A stretch of DNA of 64,000 bases, taken from assembly GCA_009691805.1 (NCBI GenBank), contig SIAK01000004.1, positions 37,674 to 101,673 of the forward strand. Reading direction: 5' to 3'. Positions within the stretch are counted from its first letter, which is position 1, and every line of letters starts with the position of its first letter. Below are positions 25,601 through 33,934 of this stretch, piece after piece. Below the pieces are notes generated by a model, which did no database searches, was not told the DNA's origin, and saw nothing but the letters and a program-made list of their open reading frames with translations. The DNA comes from Phycisphaerales bacterium (lineage in GTDB: Bacteria; Planctomycetota; Phycisphaerae; Phycisphaerales; SM1A02). Both the position numbers and the translations under genes were made by a program.

Positions 25601-26298
25601 AACAGCCGATCGACGAGTTGTTCGAACGCATCGCTGCGCGTGTTCGCGAGAAATGCATCGAGCTCTTCAATCGTGGGCGGCAATCCTGTCAGATCAAGGA
25701 AGACGCGTCTCGCGAGCGTCTCGGGCGTCGCTGCATCAGAAGGTGCGATCCCTCGCGCTTCAAGCGACGCGAGTATGAAGGCATCGACTTCATTGCGCGC
25801 AACTTCGTCGTGCGCCACCTGCGGAGGCGTTGATTTCACTGGCGCTGAAAACGACCAGTGCGATTCATACGCGCCGCCCGCGTCGATCCACGCCGACAAG
25901 ATTTCGCGCTCCTGCGTGGAGAGTGCATGTTTCCCGCTATCGCTCGGGGGCATCGACTTCGAAGGATCCGCGCTCGCCACGCGTTGCATGAGCAAACTCG
26001 CGCTCGCATCGAACGGCACGATCGCTTGTCCATGTTCACGTTGCGCTGTCGCTGCTTCGAAACTATCGAGGCGAAGCCCTGCTTGCTGTTTCGCGCGATC
26101 TGGTCCATGACAGAGGAAGCATCGATCAGAAAGAATCGGTCGCACATCGCGCCCGAATCGAACAGGCTCCGCGCGAGCGTTCGATCCGAGTGATGTTTTC
26201 AATGCTCCCTCAAGATTCGTCGGTTGCATCGACGCAATAGCCGAGACGCCCGCGAGCGCCAGCACACCGACCAAGACTGCCCGTCGTGGTGGACTCAT
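22669..26298 (-). CDS. Planctomycete PSCyt1/DUF1549/DUF1553 (PSD1) exported protein
   Basis: This 1209-residue protein has an N-terminal signal or anchor (residues 8-24), then a PSCyt1 cytochrome-like domain with a haem motif CFLCH (C60, C63, H64) and MPP. DUF1549 follows (about 165-390: ASLEARGIAPSDAATPETLARR, LDLTGLPPT). A middle region around residues 600-790 has a PA14-like beta domain (LLLSSDDGIVVTLNG, VVNTGGAGGFY). DUF1553 is at the end (NPLTARVTVNRLWAQFFG, GRTVEDFG-type block, TNTPLQALVLWNDPQFVEAAR). It is likely periplasmic and may carry haem c. The exact role is unknown; the family is greatly expanded in Planctomycetes. It forms an operon with DUF1501. Confidence 0.94.
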   Translation of the reverse strand: MSPPRRAVLVGVLALAGVSAIASMQPTNLEGALKTSLGSNARAEPVRFGRDVRPILSDRCFLCHGPDRAKQQAGLRLDSFEAATAQREHGQAIVPFDASASLLMQRVASADPSKSMPPSDSGKHALSTQEREILSAWIDAGGAYESHWSFSAPVKSTPPQVAHDEVARNEVDAFILASLEARGIAPSDAATPETLARRVFLDLTGLPPTIEELDAFLANTRSDAFEQLVDRLLTTEPYRTRYAERMAVPWLDAARYADTAGIHMDAGRSIWPYRDWVIDAYRANMPFDQFVIEQLAGDLMPDATIDQKVASGFNRCHVTSDEGGAINEEYLVEYAADRTNTTGAVFLGLTVGCARCHDHKFDPVSTEDFYSLFAFFNSIEEPGVYSQVPDAKRALEPALEVPSPMHAVQVAALDGKIKELRNSRDAPDDAENAARVAFEAGFRSSENLAWVTPSIVSATSAQGAVMSAQADGSIVVSGSNPSVDEQTIVLHTEDVDIDGILLEALLDPANPNARVGRSPNGNAVLDAIEVEATSVKTGETRRVPLSWAWADVEQQNHDFNAINALRRDDGRVWAVNAHELPPSPRAALFLAQEPFGFEGGTNITVRLVYQSPYAQHIFARPRLTFAKFSEPFAKSFPVATSRWYIVGPFPNTSSKELYATRFGPEEGGTLALREKFGIDKNFEYRFAPGVNEASSVSLAQGVGAEYVAREIFAPTECEIELLLSSDDGIVVTLNGTEVHRNEVERSVAPESDRVRLPLRKGANALVCKVVNTGGAGGFYHREVPRAASLAPATLAFALPENRASAAALAAADIAWRSSHSPRYQALTTELKAFETDRAGLVANSPRTMVMQERMKPRDTFVLTRGLYNQPDPTRRVQRAVPKSLGVLAEGAPPDRLGLAQWLMSDQNPLTARVTVNRLWAQFFGQGIVRTVEDFGYQGEWPTHPELLDWLAVDFREHGWNVDHIVRKIVLSATYRQSSKLRTEVAAIDPDNRLLGWFPRARLGAEQIRDQALFVAGLLEERAGGPSVKPYQPSGLWEEVAMLQSNTRTYMQDEGEALYRRSLYTYWKRAVPPPTMLTLDAPTREFCTTRRITTNTPLQALVLWNDPQFVEAARAAAALSLAQPALDDDSRIRVLVRTMTGGAPDAHVSAVLRDALATFRARYGSAPEDAKALLAVGASPLPVGIPLAELAAWTMLANTVLASDAVIVKD

Positions 26299-26411
26299 GA
26301 CTGTCGAATACTACAGCCCATCGAGGAATTGCCAAATGCATCGAAGGTTGTGCCGATCGATCTCAGCGTGTGCTTGCGCATCGCAAACGCACAGATCCGA
26401 GAGGTCAGCAA

Positions 26412-26483
26412 AGCGGGCGACGGGATTCGAACCCGTGACATCTTGCTTGGAAGGCAAGAACTCTACCGCTGAGTTACGCCCGC
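26412..26483 (-). tRNA. tRNA-Gly (anticodon TCC)
   Basis: Reverse-complementing gives a cloverleaf starting GCGGGCGTAACTCAGCGG, with anticodon loop CTTCCAA (TCC, Gly), T-arm GGGTTCGAATCCC and an acceptor helix that closes with GCCCGC. The discriminator base is T, usual for bacterial tRNA-Gly. CCA is not encoded. Confidence 0.95.
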
Positions 26484-26525
26484 AGTAGATCGACGAGTGT
26501 ATCCGAGACAGCGCGTGTTCGCGAC

Positions 26526-26996
26526 CTACTTCGCCGCTTGGACAGCGGCAAAGATTTCGTCGAACTGCACCTGTTCCTTTGGTGACTCTTGCACGGCTGC
26601 GTACGAGATCTTTCCTGCACGATCGACAACGAATACCGCGCGCTTCGTGACGCCTCGAAGTCCGGCGAGTTCCTCATGTATCGCGCCCCACTCCGTTGCG
26701 ACGGTCTTATTGAAATCCGAAAGCAGTGGAAACGGAAGTCCTAACGTAGTGCGAAATGTGTCTGCGACGAACGGGCTATCGATCGAAACCCCGAACACGT
26801 CACATTCGAGCGCACTCCATCGACTCCAATCGTCACGGAAGTGGCACAGTTCCGCAGTACAAACAGAACTGAACGCGAGCGGGAAAAATAGAATGACGAC
26901 GGGACGTTTTCCGAAGAGCGCGCCGACGTCGACGACTTCGCCAGGTTTCGTTGGAAGGCTGAACGCGGGCGCGAGGTCACCAAGTTTGAGGGTCAT
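26526..26996 (-). CDS. Peroxiredoxin (AhpE/BCP-like)
   Basis: Peroxiredoxins reduce peroxides using a reactive cysteine. The 156-residue protein begins MTLKLGDLAPAFSLPT, as redoxin-domain proteins do, and has the peroxidatic motif PLAFSSVCTAELC, with Pro and Ser in place and the peroxidatic Cys in VCTAELC. The second Cys of that motif may act as the resolving cysteine. TKRAVFVVDRAGKI near the C-terminus is the family's conserved strand. ATG 26996 fits the family start; an ATG 13 codons upstream is possible. Next to tRNA-Gly, no clear operon partner. Confidence 0.88.
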   Translation of the reverse strand: MTLKLGDLAPAFSLPTKPGEVVDVGALFGKRPVVILFFPLAFSSVCTAELCHFRDDWSRWSALECDVFGVSIDSPFVADTFRTTLGLPFPLLSDFNKTVATEWGAIHEELAGLRGVTKRAVFVVDRAGKISYAAVQESPKEQVQFDEIFAAVQAAK

Positions 26997-27311
26997 AGTC
27001 CTGCACGATAGTGAGCTCGCCGAAATCGCAGCCAACTTGGCGGTGCATGTTGTTCAGGATCGGAGTTTCGGGGAGTTTGCAACCATGACACATCCGTAGC
27101 GATAGTGTGGTTATAGGGCGTTCATTAGGCGTTCGCTACTGCCTGGGGAAGTTGCACCATCTCAATCAAATTCTCTCATTTGCCGAAACTTGAATTGGAA
27201 GGTGCCGAGAACGGTGTAGTTTCACTTGGTCTGCGGTGTATCAGGAGTGTCTCCTGGTGCCGGTGTTGTGATTGATGGGTTCTTTTGACCTCACTAGCTA
27301 GGAGAGATCTG

Positions 27312-30300
27312 ATGCGTGTAAAGAATTGGCTTATCTGTACAACGGCTGTTGCGGCTTGTACCGCGACGACGCTGGCGCAAGACTGTGGCGCCCCTATTGT
27401 TGCCGTTGAAGGCGCAAACTTCGTCGACACAACCGCGATGACGGCTGTGCTGAACCTCACAGGAATCTGTGATCCTGGTCCGTTCGGGACCGACTCGATT
27501 TACAACACCGCGTACTACTCGTTCGTGTCGACCCTCGATGGCGACTGGACACTTTCGACATGCAACATCGCTGACTTTGACACGCGCATCGCGGTGATGT
27601 CGGTCTGCGGAGATGCAACCACGACTATCGTCTGCCTCGACGACACAGCGGGCTGCGCAGGATTCACGACAACACTTGTGCTTCCTGCGACCGTCGCCGG
27701 AACGACCTACTACATCGCTGTCGGCGGTTACTCGGCTGCTGATTCGGGTACGGGCACGCTGATGATCACCTCGGGTGGTGGCGGCGGCGGCGGCGGAACG
27801 GGCTGCGGCAGTGACAATCCTCAGGATTGCTGCGTCGCGGGCACGACTCCTGGCTGCAACGATGAAACATGCTGCACCACCGTCTGCGGTGCTGACGCTT
27901 ACTGCTGCGAAACGCAGTGGGATGCGATCTGCGCTGGTGAAGCAGCCAACCTTTGCAAGATCTGCGGCGCGACTCCTTGCGTCCCCGACTTCACCGTCTG
28001 CAACGTGTACGAAGGCGAAGATTGCGGCCTTGATATGAACGGTGGCTGCAATAGCCCCTCTCCAATCTACGGCAGCATCGCCATCGGCGACAAGCTCTGC
28101 GGCAACATGTGGGCTGATGCGAACGTGCGCGATACCGACTGGTACCAGCTCACTTCCCCAGGTCGCTACATGACCTTCTCTCTCACGAGCGCAGTTCCTT
28201 CGTTCCTGTTCGTCACTGACTTTGCCTGCCCACCAGGCATCTTGGCGAGCAACACCGTTGGTGGTTGCCCAGTCGTTGTTCCTGGCGTCTGCCTCCCGGC
28301 AGGCGACTGGACCGTCATTGCGCTCCCATCGCTCTTCGGCGGCTTCCCTTGCCCAGGTGGCGACTATGTCCTCGAGGTGCTCGATGACGGCCTCGACTGC
28401 ACCGGTCCAAAGAACGACGAGTGCGATGGCGCTCTCCCAATCTTTGAGGGTATCACTGCATTCGATACCAACGGTGCTCTCACCGGCACCGTGCTTCCTG
28501 CATCTTGCAACGAAGGATTCGGCCTTGGATTCGCGCGGACCCTTTGGTTCTCCTTCACGCCTGCGACCTCGGGTCCATGGACGTTCTCGACCTGCAACAG
28601 CTGCGATTACGATTCACGTCTTGCGATCTTCAATGATGACTGCTTGGCAATGGAAATCGTTGCATGCAACGATGACGGCGCTGGTTGCGGCTTGACCTCG
28701 AACATGCTTGCGTCGCTCGAAGCCGGCGTGACCTACAAGCTTGCCATCGGCGGTTACAACGGCGGCGGTGCGGGCACGATCTTGATCACTCCATTCGCTG
28801 CTTGCCCGATGGATTGCTCAAGTTCTGCAGTTGAAGCCGAACCCTGCGGTTCCGACTCCAACGGCGGCTGCAATGATCCATCCAACGCAAAGGAACCAAT
28901 CGCAATGAACGGTTCTATCTGCGGCACCTTCTGGGCCGACGGTGGAATTCGCGATACCGATTGGTACTCGTTCACCCTTGCAACTGACGCGACTGTGAAC
29001 TTGACCGTGAACACATCACTCCTCTGCACCATCGGTCTCCTCGATGGAAATTGCCCACCAGCGATCTTCGCGATCAGTGCCACGCAGTCCTGTGGTGCTT
29101 TCATCGAGGGATGCCTCCCGTCTGGTGACTGCACAGCGTTCGTCGCTCTCGGTAGCTTCTCGGGCACGCCTTGCGGTTCAGGCGATCTCAACAACTACCA
29201 AGCGATTCTCTCGGAGCTTGCTCCTTGCGATGCACCAAGCTGTGGCGAGAAACAGACTGGTGACTGCTGTGCTGTGCATGCCAACCCATACTGCTCGGAT
29301 GAAGCATGCTGCAGCGCGGTCTGCGCGGCTGACGCATATTGCTGCGATACCGAATGGGATCAGTTCTGCGTCGATGCAGCCCTGCTGAGTTGCGAGTCTT
29401 GCGGCGCTGGCCCTCCACCAGTCAATGACGAGTGCGTCGGCGCAATTGCGATTTTCAATGGCGACACCGCGTTCGACACGACGACTGCTACTGGCCTTCA
29501 AGCCACAGCATGCACGGAGTTTGGCGGCAACATTTACAATAACCTTTGGTACACCTACGTCGCAACGCAGACGGGCACGCTGAACGTGTCCACCTGCAAC
29601 ACCGCGACCTTTGACACCAAGGTTGCGTTCTACAGTGGTGATTGCGCTTCTCTCGTCTACCTCGCTTGCGATGACGATGCTCCAGGTTGCGCTCTCCTCA
29701 CCTCGTTGATGACGGTCTCCGTCACACAGGGTTCAAGCTACCGCCTCCTCCTGGGTGGCTACGGTGCTGCAAGCCGCGGCACAGGAACTGTCAACCTTTC
29801 TTACGGTGGCGGTGGTGGCGGTGGCCCAGCAAACGACGAGTGCGCCAGTGCTATCGCGCTCTCGGTTGGAACAACTCCATTCAGCACGATTGGTGCAACT
29901 GGAACTCAGGTCACTGCATGCACTGAATTCGGTGGCAACATCTACAACAACATCTGGTACTCCTACACGCCAGCGTTTGATGGTTTCGCGACCTTCTCGC
30001 TGTGCACTGCGGACGGTGGTACGACGGCGTATGACTCCAAGGTTGCGATCTACTCGGGCAGTTGTGCGGCCCTTGTGTACATCACCTGCGACGACGACAC
30101 CTGCGGTCTTAGCTCGAAGGTCACTTGGGATGTTGAGTGTGGCACCACCTACTACCTCTGCCTTGGTGCATACGGCACCGCAGGCTTTGGCAGTGGCATG
30201 ATCGCCATGTTGCAGGGCGGCAACGCCTGCATCGTGCCGAATCCTGCAGATCTCAACGGTGATGGCGTCGTGGATGCTGCTGATCTTGCGATTCTCCTGA

Positions 30301-30392
30301 ACTGCTGGAGCCAGCCATGTGCTGACCTCAACGGTGATGGAACAACCGACGCAGCAGATCTCTCGATCCTGCTGAACGCATGGTCTGTCTGA
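27312..30392 (+). CDS. Large secreted Cys-rich protein with C-terminal dockerin-like repeats (first)
   Basis: The 1026-residue protein begins with a signal peptide (MRVKNWLICTTAVAACTATTLA). It contains about four related beta-type modules of some 120 residues (CDGALPIFEG, CVGAIAIFNG, CASAIALSVG and an N-terminal one) that share a NIYNNLWY block, WYtY and IAVGGYS- or LGGYG-like ends. Two Cys-rich units of about 43 residues (CC..DETCC..VC.ADAYCC..WD..C) lie between them. Gly-rich linkers separate modules. The C-terminus has two EF-hand-like dockerin repeats (LNGDGVVDAADLAILLNCW and LNGDGTTDAADLSILLNAW). It is probably a surface protein anchored by Ca-binding repeats, a planctomycete style. GGAGAG lies 5 bases before ATG 27312. 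Codon use looks biased to Phe/Asn/Gly common codons. Confidence 0.88.
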   Translation: MRVKNWLICTTAVAACTATTLAQDCGAPIVAVEGANFVDTTAMTAVLNLTGICDPGPFGTDSIYNTAYYSFVSTLDGDWTLSTCNIADFDTRIAVMSVCGDATTTIVCLDDTAGCAGFTTTLVLPATVAGTTYYIAVGGYSAADSGTGTLMITSGGGGGGGGTGCGSDNPQDCCVAGTTPGCNDETCCTTVCGADAYCCETQWDAICAGEAANLCKICGATPCVPDFTVCNVYEGEDCGLDMNGGCNSPSPIYGSIAIGDKLCGNMWADANVRDTDWYQLTSPGRYMTFSLTSAVPSFLFVTDFACPPGILASNTVGGCPVVVPGVCLPAGDWTVIALPSLFGGFPCPGGDYVLEVLDDGLDCTGPKNDECDGALPIFEGITAFDTNGALTGTVLPASCNEGFGLGFARTLWFSFTPATSGPWTFSTCNSCDYDSRLAIFNDDCLAMEIVACNDDGAGCGLTSNMLASLEAGVTYKLAIGGYNGGGAGTILITPFAACPMDCSSSAVEAEPCGSDSNGGCNDPSNAKEPIAMNGSICGTFWADGGIRDTDWYSFTLATDATVNLTVNTSLLCTIGLLDGNCPPAIFAISATQSCGAFIEGCLPSGDCTAFVALGSFSGTPCGSGDLNNYQAILSELAPCDAPSCGEKQTGDCCAVHANPYCSDEACCSAVCAADAYCCDTEWDQFCVDAALLSCESCGAGPPPVNDECVGAIAIFNGDTAFDTTTATGLQATACTEFGGNIYNNLWYTYVATQTGTLNVSTCNTATFDTKVAFYSGDCASLVYLACDDDAPGCALLTSLMTVSVTQGSSYRLLLGGYGAASRGTGTVNLSYGGGGGGGPANDECASAIALSVGTTPFSTIGATGTQVTACTEFGGNIYNNIWYSYTPAFDGFATFSLCTADGGTTAYDSKVAIYSGSCAALVYITCDDDTCGLSSKVTWDVECGTTYYLCLGAYGTAGFGSGMIAMLQGGNACIVPNPADLNGDGVVDAADLAILLNCWSQPCADLNGDGTTDAADLSILLNAWSV

Positions 30393-30421
30393 TGTGGTCT
30401 GTCTGATGTGGTCTGTCTGAT
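30382..30421. repeat. 14-bp tandem repeat spanning the stop codon
   Basis: The unit GGTCTGTCTGATGT occurs twice in full (30382-30395, 30396-30409) and a third partial copy follows. The stop TGA at 30390-30392 lies inside the first unit. It probably arose by slippage or duplication of the last codons. Confidence 0.85.
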
Positions 30422-30480
30422 CAGGCACGGTCTGACGCAAGTCAGTCGATCCTGATTGAAGATGCAAACGCAAAGTTCCG

Positions 30481-30515
30481 CCCCCCGACCAACTGGTCGG
30501 GGGGCTTTCTTTTTG
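30481..30515 (+). terminator. Rho-independent terminator after the first dockerin-type gene
   Basis: A perfect 10-bp stem CCCCCCGACC/GGTCGGGGGG with an AACT loop is followed by CTTTCTTTTT. Confidence 0.95.
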
Positions 30516-30589
30516 TCGGAATGAAGATTCCTCTCGCATTCCTGCCACTTTGATGGCAGGTTGAACACGCTGTTGCGTAAGTTAGTTCG

Positions 30590-32407
30590 ATGTCCCCTCG
30601 ATTTGAACGTATGCCCTTCGCACGAACCATCCTTGCTCTGACGCTCCTACTCTGCGCAGGAGTTTTCCCATCGCGCCACGCGCACGCTCAGATCTGCACT
30701 TCCACCGCGTCATGCCTCGCGGTGCACGGCTCAGGTGGCTGCAACGACGCTGAGTGCTGCATCACAGTCTGCTCACTCGATCCTGCATGCTGCAGCGGGA
30801 ATTGGGATGCGAGCTGCGTCTTCACCGCGGACTCCTACTGCGTTGGAATCTGCGGCGCATCGGTGAACGGAAGTTGTTTCACGGCGCATCTCAACCCGAG
30901 CTGCGATGACGAGACTTGCTGCCTTGATGTCTGCGCGTCCGACGCATTTTGCTGCGATCAACAGTGGGATTTCACCTGCGCATTGATCGCGGGATTTACC
31001 TGTTCGGGCACACCTGGTGTCTGTCCTGGTCAAGGAAACTGCAACACGGCGCACGCGACAGGAGGCTGCAACGACGCAGGCTGCTGCGAAGTTGTTTGCT
31101 CGGTTGATCCGACCTGCTGCTCGGGCGCGTGGGACACGATCTGTGTGACGTTGGCTGCGGATATCTGTCAAGGAAACTGCCAGCCCGCATGCCCATTTGG
31201 ATCAAACCTCGAGCCCGAATCATGCGGAAGTCGCAACAACGACGGTTGCTACAGCGCTAGTGGCGGAAACGCGACGATCCTTCCTCCGAACAGAGTCTTG
31301 TGCGGAACTCTTGGATTCATGTCAGGCAGCGGAACAGCGGCGGACGTCGACACGTTTTCTGTCACGCTCACCGATCCCGATGGAGATGGGCTCGTCTCCG
31401 TCCGATTGCAATTGACAAGCGCGTCGAAAGCATTTGTCGCCCTGCTTCCCATCACTGGATGCGCTCCGATCGCGAGCGCTGCACTGAGTGTGAATTCGAA
31501 TCTCTGCATTCTCCGCGAGAGCGATGCGCTCTGCGTTCCCGTTGGAACCTACCGCGTGTTGGTTGCTGTCGGCGAGTTCCCGTACGTGAGCGGCATTCCG
31601 CAGTGCGGTCCTGCGTCGAATTACACACTGCACGTCGAAACAAATCAGAAATGCGTCACGGCGTGCGGTTCTGGCGACGCGTCCTGCTACTTCCCGCGTG
31701 GTGTTCCTGGATGCACCGACACGGCGTGCTGCAGCAGCGTCTGCGCCGTCGACCCAGCATGTTGCAATGCGGGCTGGGATGGACTCTGCGTGGACGCGGC
31801 GGTGTTCGTATGTGGACTTGGTCCGAGCGCGCAAGATGAATGTGAAGGCGCGCTGGTTGCAGTCGAAGGTTTGAACGCACTCACGCTCGAACGCGCAGTG
31901 ACGAACGGCACGTTACTCCCGACATGCACGCTCAACGGCAGCACATCATGCTTCCACGATGTGTGGTTCAAATACACAGCGACGCGTTCAGGAACAACGA
32001 CCGTGGAAACCTGCGGCTACGGAAATTTCGATTCGCGCATGGCGGTGTATTCAGGATCGTGCGCGAACCGCGCGCTCATCGCATGCAACGACAACGGGCA
32101 ACTCTGCCTTCCATTAGGCACGAGTCGATTGACGTTCACCGCGGCGTGCGACGAGACGTACTTGATTCAAATCGGCGCAGCGCAAGGCTACGGCGGCGAT
32201 GGACAATTCAACATCTTCAGCGCGGGCGCATCCTGTGCGCCCTGCGTTGCGGATCTCAACGCGAATGGATTCGTCGATGCGGCGGATCTCTCGATACTCT
32301 TGAACGCCTGGGGTACGAAGGGCGGCGTCGCCGACATCGATCAGGATGGCATCGTCGACGCGCCCGATCTCACGGTGCTGCTCAGCGCGTTTGGGAACTG
32401 TCCGTAA
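30590..32407 (+). CDS. Large secreted Cys-rich protein with C-terminal dockerin-like repeats (second)
   Basis: This 605-residue paralogue has a signal peptide (MPFARTILALTLLLC within residues 8-33). Four Cys-rich units carry the pattern C-x-(A/G)H-x3-GC-x-D-x2-CC-x2-VC-x2-D-x2-CC-x3-WD; for example SGGCNDAECC and PGCTDTACC. A beta-type module (CEGALVAVEGLNALT to YLIQIGAAQGYGGDG) is shared with the first protein. The end has two dockerin-like repeats (LNANGFVDAADLSILLNAW and IDQDGIVDAPDLTVLLSAF). No linkage to a cohesin partner is seen. A perfect hairpin CCTGCCA/TGGCAGG (30541-30560) lies in its leader. Its last 26 bases are antisense to the next gene. The start could also be ATG 30611. Confidence 0.86.
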   Translation: MSPRFERMPFARTILALTLLLCAGVFPSRHAHAQICTSTASCLAVHGSGGCNDAECCITVCSLDPACCSGNWDASCVFTADSYCVGICGASVNGSCFTAHLNPSCDDETCCLDVCASDAFCCDQQWDFTCALIAGFTCSGTPGVCPGQGNCNTAHATGGCNDAGCCEVVCSVDPTCCSGAWDTICVTLAADICQGNCQPACPFGSNLEPESCGSRNNDGCYSASGGNATILPPNRVLCGTLGFMSGSGTAADVDTFSVTLTDPDGDGLVSVRLQLTSASKAFVALLPITGCAPIASAALSVNSNLCILRESDALCVPVGTYRVLVAVGEFPYVSGIPQCGPASNYTLHVETNQKCVTACGSGDASCYFPRGVPGCTDTACCSSVCAVDPACCNAGWDGLCVDAAVFVCGLGPSAQDECEGALVAVEGLNALTLERAVTNGTLLPTCTLNGSTSCFHDVWFKYTATRSGTTTVETCGYGNFDSRMAVYSGSCANRALIACNDNGQLCLPLGTSRLTFTAACDETYLIQIGAAQGYGGDGQFNIFSAGASCAPCVADLNANGFVDAADLSILLNAWGTKGGVADIDQDGIVDAPDLTVLLSAFGNCP

Positions 32408-33884
32408 CCAACAGCGGCGCGAGTTTGCGGCGCACGATCTTGCCGGTGGGATTGCGTGGGAGCGCGTCAATCAAGCGGATTTCGCGCGGTACTTTGAATC
32501 CTGCGAGTTCGGTTCGGCAATGCGCTTTGATCGATTGCTCGTCGAAGATCGCGCCCTCTTTCATTTCGACGAATGCGACGGGCACTTCGCCGCGTGAAGG
32601 ATCGCTGCTGCCGATCACGGCGGAATCTTTTACGCTCGGGTGACGATTGAGTACTTCTTCGATCTCGCGCGGAAACACATTTTCGCCCGCGACGATGAGC
32701 ATCTCTTTGAGTCGGCCGGTGATGGCGAGGCGACCGTCGTTGTCTTGCCGCCCCATGTCACCCGTGCGAAAAAAACCGCGATCATCAAATGCCGCGGCAC
32801 TCTCCTCAGGAAGATTGAGGTACCCCTGCATGATGTTGGGTCCGCGGAGTCGCACTTCACCATCTTCGTTCGCGCTGAGGTCTTTTTCATCCGCGCCCAC
32901 GATGCGCACTTCGACCCGCGGAATCGCCCGACCAACCCAGCCGCGCTTCTGCTCTTGCGGTCGGCACCAGTGACTCACAGGACTCGTCTCCGTGAGTCCG
33001 TACCCTTCATTGATCTCGACGCCAAAGCGTTCCTTGAATCCGTCAAACACCGCTTGTGCAAGCGGCTCACCGCCGGAGACTGCAAAGCGCAGCGCGGCGA
33101 AAGTTTTCGGATCTGCATCGCGTACAAGTCGCAGCGCGTTGTACATCGATGGAATCGCAACGAACGCCGTCGGTTGATGCGCGAGCGCAAGATCGAGCAG
33201 TTTTCTCGGCACAAACTTCGCGGTGTAGATGACCTTGCAACCTGCCAGTAGTGGGAGCAGCGTGAGCACCGTGAGACCGAAACTATGGAACTGTGGCAAG
33301 ACACCGAGCATCACATCGCGCTGATCGAAGCGCACCCACTCGCGGATCTGTCGCACGTTCGATTGCAGGTTGCCGACACTCAGCATCACTCCTTTGGGCT
33401 TGCCACTCGTGCCTGAGGTGTAGAGCACCACTCCAAGATCATCTGGCTTCAGCGGATTCGCGAAACTGATCGGCGGAATGCCTTTGAACTTCAACTGATC
33501 GACGCGGATTGCCTGCACACCTTCAGGAAGGCCGCCCATGAAATCGAGCATCGGTCCCACCGTCACGCACGCATCGATGCCCGAGTCTTTCACCACGTGT
33601 TCAAGATCCGCGCGCGACAAGAGGTAGTTGATGGGAACGACTGTGCGTCCGAGCGACCAGCACGCCATCGTCGCCATCGGGAAAAGCGCGCCCGTAGGCA
33701 GCAGTATCCCGACGCGCTTTGCGTTCGTCGTCGCAGCGATCGCGCGCTGAAGATGCCAAGACCCAACGAGCAGATCAATGCCACGCCATGCGCGAATGTC
33801 ATCGACAACCGCGATGCGCAGCGGCGCGAGCAAGAGACGGCGGCGAATCGTTGAGAGAAGTTCCATAGAGTTTTCAGCATGCAC
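32382..33884 (-). CDS. AMP-dependent acyl-CoA synthetase/ligase
   Basis: The 500-residue enzyme activates a carboxylic acid, probably a fatty acid, by adenylation and then transfers it to CoA or ACP. The adenylate-forming superfamily motifs are present: P-loop-like LYTSGTSGKPKGVMLS (A3), INEGYGLTETSP (A5), FRTGDMGRQDNDGRLAITGRLKEML (A7/A8) and the C-terminal lysine in NPTGKIVRR (A10). N-terminal and C-terminal subdomains look complete. The natural substrate is not evident. ATG 33884 and ATG 33866 are both possible starts with no clear ribosome site. The 3' end overlaps the convergent dockerin gene by 26 bases. Confidence 0.9.
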   Translation of the reverse strand: MHAENSMELLSTIRRRLLLAPLRIAVVDDIRAWRGIDLLVGSWHLQRAIAATTNAKRVGILLPTGALFPMATMACWSLGRTVVPINYLLSRADLEHVVKDSGIDACVTVGPMLDFMGGLPEGVQAIRVDQLKFKGIPPISFANPLKPDDLGVVLYTSGTSGKPKGVMLSVGNLQSNVRQIREWVRFDQRDVMLGVLPQFHSFGLTVLTLLPLLAGCKVIYTAKFVPRKLLDLALAHQPTAFVAIPSMYNALRLVRDADPKTFAALRFAVSGGEPLAQAVFDGFKERFGVEINEGYGLTETSPVSHWCRPQEQKRGWVGRAIPRVEVRIVGADEKDLSANEDGEVRLRGPNIMQGYLNLPEESAAAFDDRGFFRTGDMGRQDNDGRLAITGRLKEMLIVAGENVFPREIEEVLNRHPSVKDSAVIGSSDPSRGEVPVAFVEMKEGAIFDEQSIKAHCRTELAGFKVPREIRLIDALPRNPTGKIVRRKLAPLLVTDSSQTR

Positions 33885-33934
33885 GCGCGCAACAACAAAG
33901 GAACACGTATTGCGCAGTGGATACGATACCGAAG

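Noticed and set aside
24451..25833. Long plus-strand frame of about 460 residues inside the PSD1 gene
   Set aside because: It is antisense to a clear PSCyt1/DUF1549/DUF1553 protein, with Arg/Cys-rich composition.
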